Positions 5,154-6,049 of a stretch of 6,049 nucleotides of DNA are shown here, in pieces. The first letter of the stretch is position 1. Every line of letters starts with the position of its first letter. Below the pieces are notes generated by a model, which saw only the letters and a program-made list of their open reading frames with translations, did no database searches and was not told the DNA's origin. The stretch is from Acidobacteriaceae bacterium (GTDB lineage: Bacteria; Acidobacteriota; Terriglobia; Terriglobales; Acidobacteriaceae). Position numbers and translations under genes: made by a program. The stretch lies in NCBI GenBank assembly GCA_003165855.1, contig PMXH01000122.1:1-6049 (forward strand). The letters run 5' to 3'.

Positions 5154-6049
5154 ATGGCATCAACCGAAGTCAATCCGAACGTCGCTCCAAATCCCGGCGC
5201 TGAGCCTGAACTGCACCTCCTGCTGGCTCCGGATACTTTTGAGCCGCTGTGGAAGTCGCTTTCCCGCGGCCTGGACGATTTCTTCTTTCCCAAGAAACTT
5301 CCGCCCCTGAAGCTGGACTCGAAGCCGATCCCGGTCAAGGATATTTGGGGCTTTTACAACTACAAGAAGAATGGGGCTCTGACCTCGACTGCATTCCACG
5401 TGGTTGTGATCGGATTGATCATCGGCGGCACGATTTTCGCGCGGCGGCTGGTAACCAAGGTCGAGGCCAAACCGCAAGTCGAGACCAAGTTAATCGATCC
5501 TGGGGACTACGCCCTGAAACCCGCTAAAACGCAAGCTGGTGGCGGTGGCGGCGGTGGAGATCGCGATGTGCTAAAGGCCTCGCAGGGACGTTTGCCGAAG
5601 TTCTCGCTGCACCAGATCACGCCCCCGGCCGCGGTCATCCGCAATTTGAACCCGAAGCTGGCGGTTGAGCCCACAGTTGTGGTACCCCCCGATATCAAGG
5701 TGGCCATGCTTAACATGCCAAACCTTGGCGACCCGAAATCTTCGGCGATCATTCCGTCGAACGGGACGGGATCGGGCAGCGGTATCGGCTCTGGTTCCGG
5801 CGGCGGCGTCGGCTCAGGCAACGGACCAGGAGTCGGACCGGGTGAAGGTGGCGGCATCGGCGGTGGCGTTTACCGTGTAGGTGGAGGAGTGAGCCCGCCC
5901 CGTCCGATCAACAAGCCGGAGGCGGAATTTTCAGAGGAAGCCCGCAAGGCTAAGTATCAGGGAGTCTGCGTGGTGGGTATGATCGTGGACGTGAACGGAA
6001 ATCCCACCAACATCCACATCATCAGTTCGCTGGGCATGGGACTGGACGA
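5154..6049 (+). CDS. TonB-family energy transducer, glycine-rich linker (3' truncated by window)
   Basis: The open frame runs from ATG 5154 to the right edge (298 full codons). Residues 1-75 are a predicted cytoplasmic region containing a FFFPKKLPPL and VKDIWGFYNYKK stretch. One membrane helix follows (about 77-96), then a positive RR. The periplasmic part has seven consecutive glycines (129-135), a proline/valine-containing stretch (about 145-195), and a Gly/Ser-rich linker (203-246) ending in VYRVGGGV. From about residue 250 the TonB C-terminal domain begins (RPINKPEAEFSEEARKAKYQG, then VVGMIVDVNGNP) and is cut off at the edge. TonB proteins couple the ExbB/ExbD proton channel to outer-membrane receptors. 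The FSEEA here replaces the YPxxA of E. coli TonB. I recognise the layout from Acidobacteriota proteins annotated as energy transducer TonB. The ATG is the only start after the in-frame TAG at 5109-5111; a GGGGA three bases upstream is a poorly spaced ribosome site. The partner receptor is unknown. Confidence 0.85.
   Translation, partial: MASTEVNPNVAPNPGAEPELHLLLAPDTFEPLWKSLSRGLDDFFFPKKLPPLKLDSKPIPVKDIWGFYNYKKNGALTSTAFHVVVIGLIIGGTIFARRLVTKVEAKPQVETKLIDPGDYALKPAKTQAGGGGGGGDRDVLKASQGRLPKFSLHQITPPAAVIRNLNPKLAVEPTVVVPPDIKVAMLNMPNLGDPKSSAIIPSNGTGSGSGIGSGSGGGVGSGNGPGVGPGEGGGIGGGVYRVGGGVSPPRPINKPEAEFSEEARKAKYQGVCVVGMIVDVNGNPTNIHIISSLGMGLD

Noticed and set aside
5507..5857. A proline-rich 116-codon open frame on the - strand
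   Set aside because: It is the reverse-strand reading of the glycine codons of the TonB linker (GGN read backwards gives NCC), not an independent gene.

Overview
The window looks like a piece of an Acidobacteriota chromosome, probably from the Terriglobia/Koribacter side. The main clue is the gene running off the right edge. It encodes a TonB-family protein with a long cytoplasmic N-terminus, one membrane helix, a glycine-rich (not proline-rich) periplasmic linker and a VYRVGGGV segment before the C-terminal TonB domain, an arrangement I associate with that phylum. An intergenic palindrome of the ATTCC-GA...GA-GGAAT type, at the left, fits a GC-rich soil bacterium of this kind. The assignment is inference from protein style; no rRNA or other marker is present.

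Layout from left to right. (1) 1-426, + strand: the C-terminal part of a 2-oxoacid:ferredoxin oxidoreductase beta subunit (KorB type), cut by the left edge. (2) 427-552: a short space between convergent genes holding a degenerate heptamer repeat, a 33-bp palindrome with tandem G-A mismatches, and a small hairpin abutting the next gene's stop codon. (3) 1308-553, - strand: a membrane-anchored or exported diheme cytochrome c. (4) 1819-1295, - strand: a short, single-helix, CuA-bearing cytochrome oxidase subunit II of the ba3 (B-family) type, overlapping the cytochrome gene by 14 bases. (5) 4786-1919, - strand: a full-length bacterial isoleucyl-tRNA synthetase (ileS) with a good sigma-70-like promoter just upstream. 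(6) 4850-5153: a divergent intergenic region with two inverted repeats. (7) 5154-6049, + strand: the TonB-family gene, open to the right edge.

How the genes relate. ileS, coxB and the cytochrome gene point the same way and could form one transcript, although 97 bases separate ileS from coxB. The coxB-cytochrome pair forms an electron-delivery module (heme c to CuA), but the catalytic heme-copper subunit I that should accept the electrons is absent: the gene after the cytochrome is the convergent korB. KorB belongs to central carbon metabolism (oxidative decarboxylation of a 2-oxoacid with ferredoxin reduction), and TonB to proton-motive-force-driven outer-membrane uptake; neither is obviously tied to the oxidase pair.

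I see no CRISPR array, transposase, tRNA, rRNA or phage gene, and no clear evidence of a wholly new system. The points most worth a second look are the oxidase subunit II/cytochrome pair without subunit I, the structured intergenic palindrome, and the glycine-linker TonB protein.
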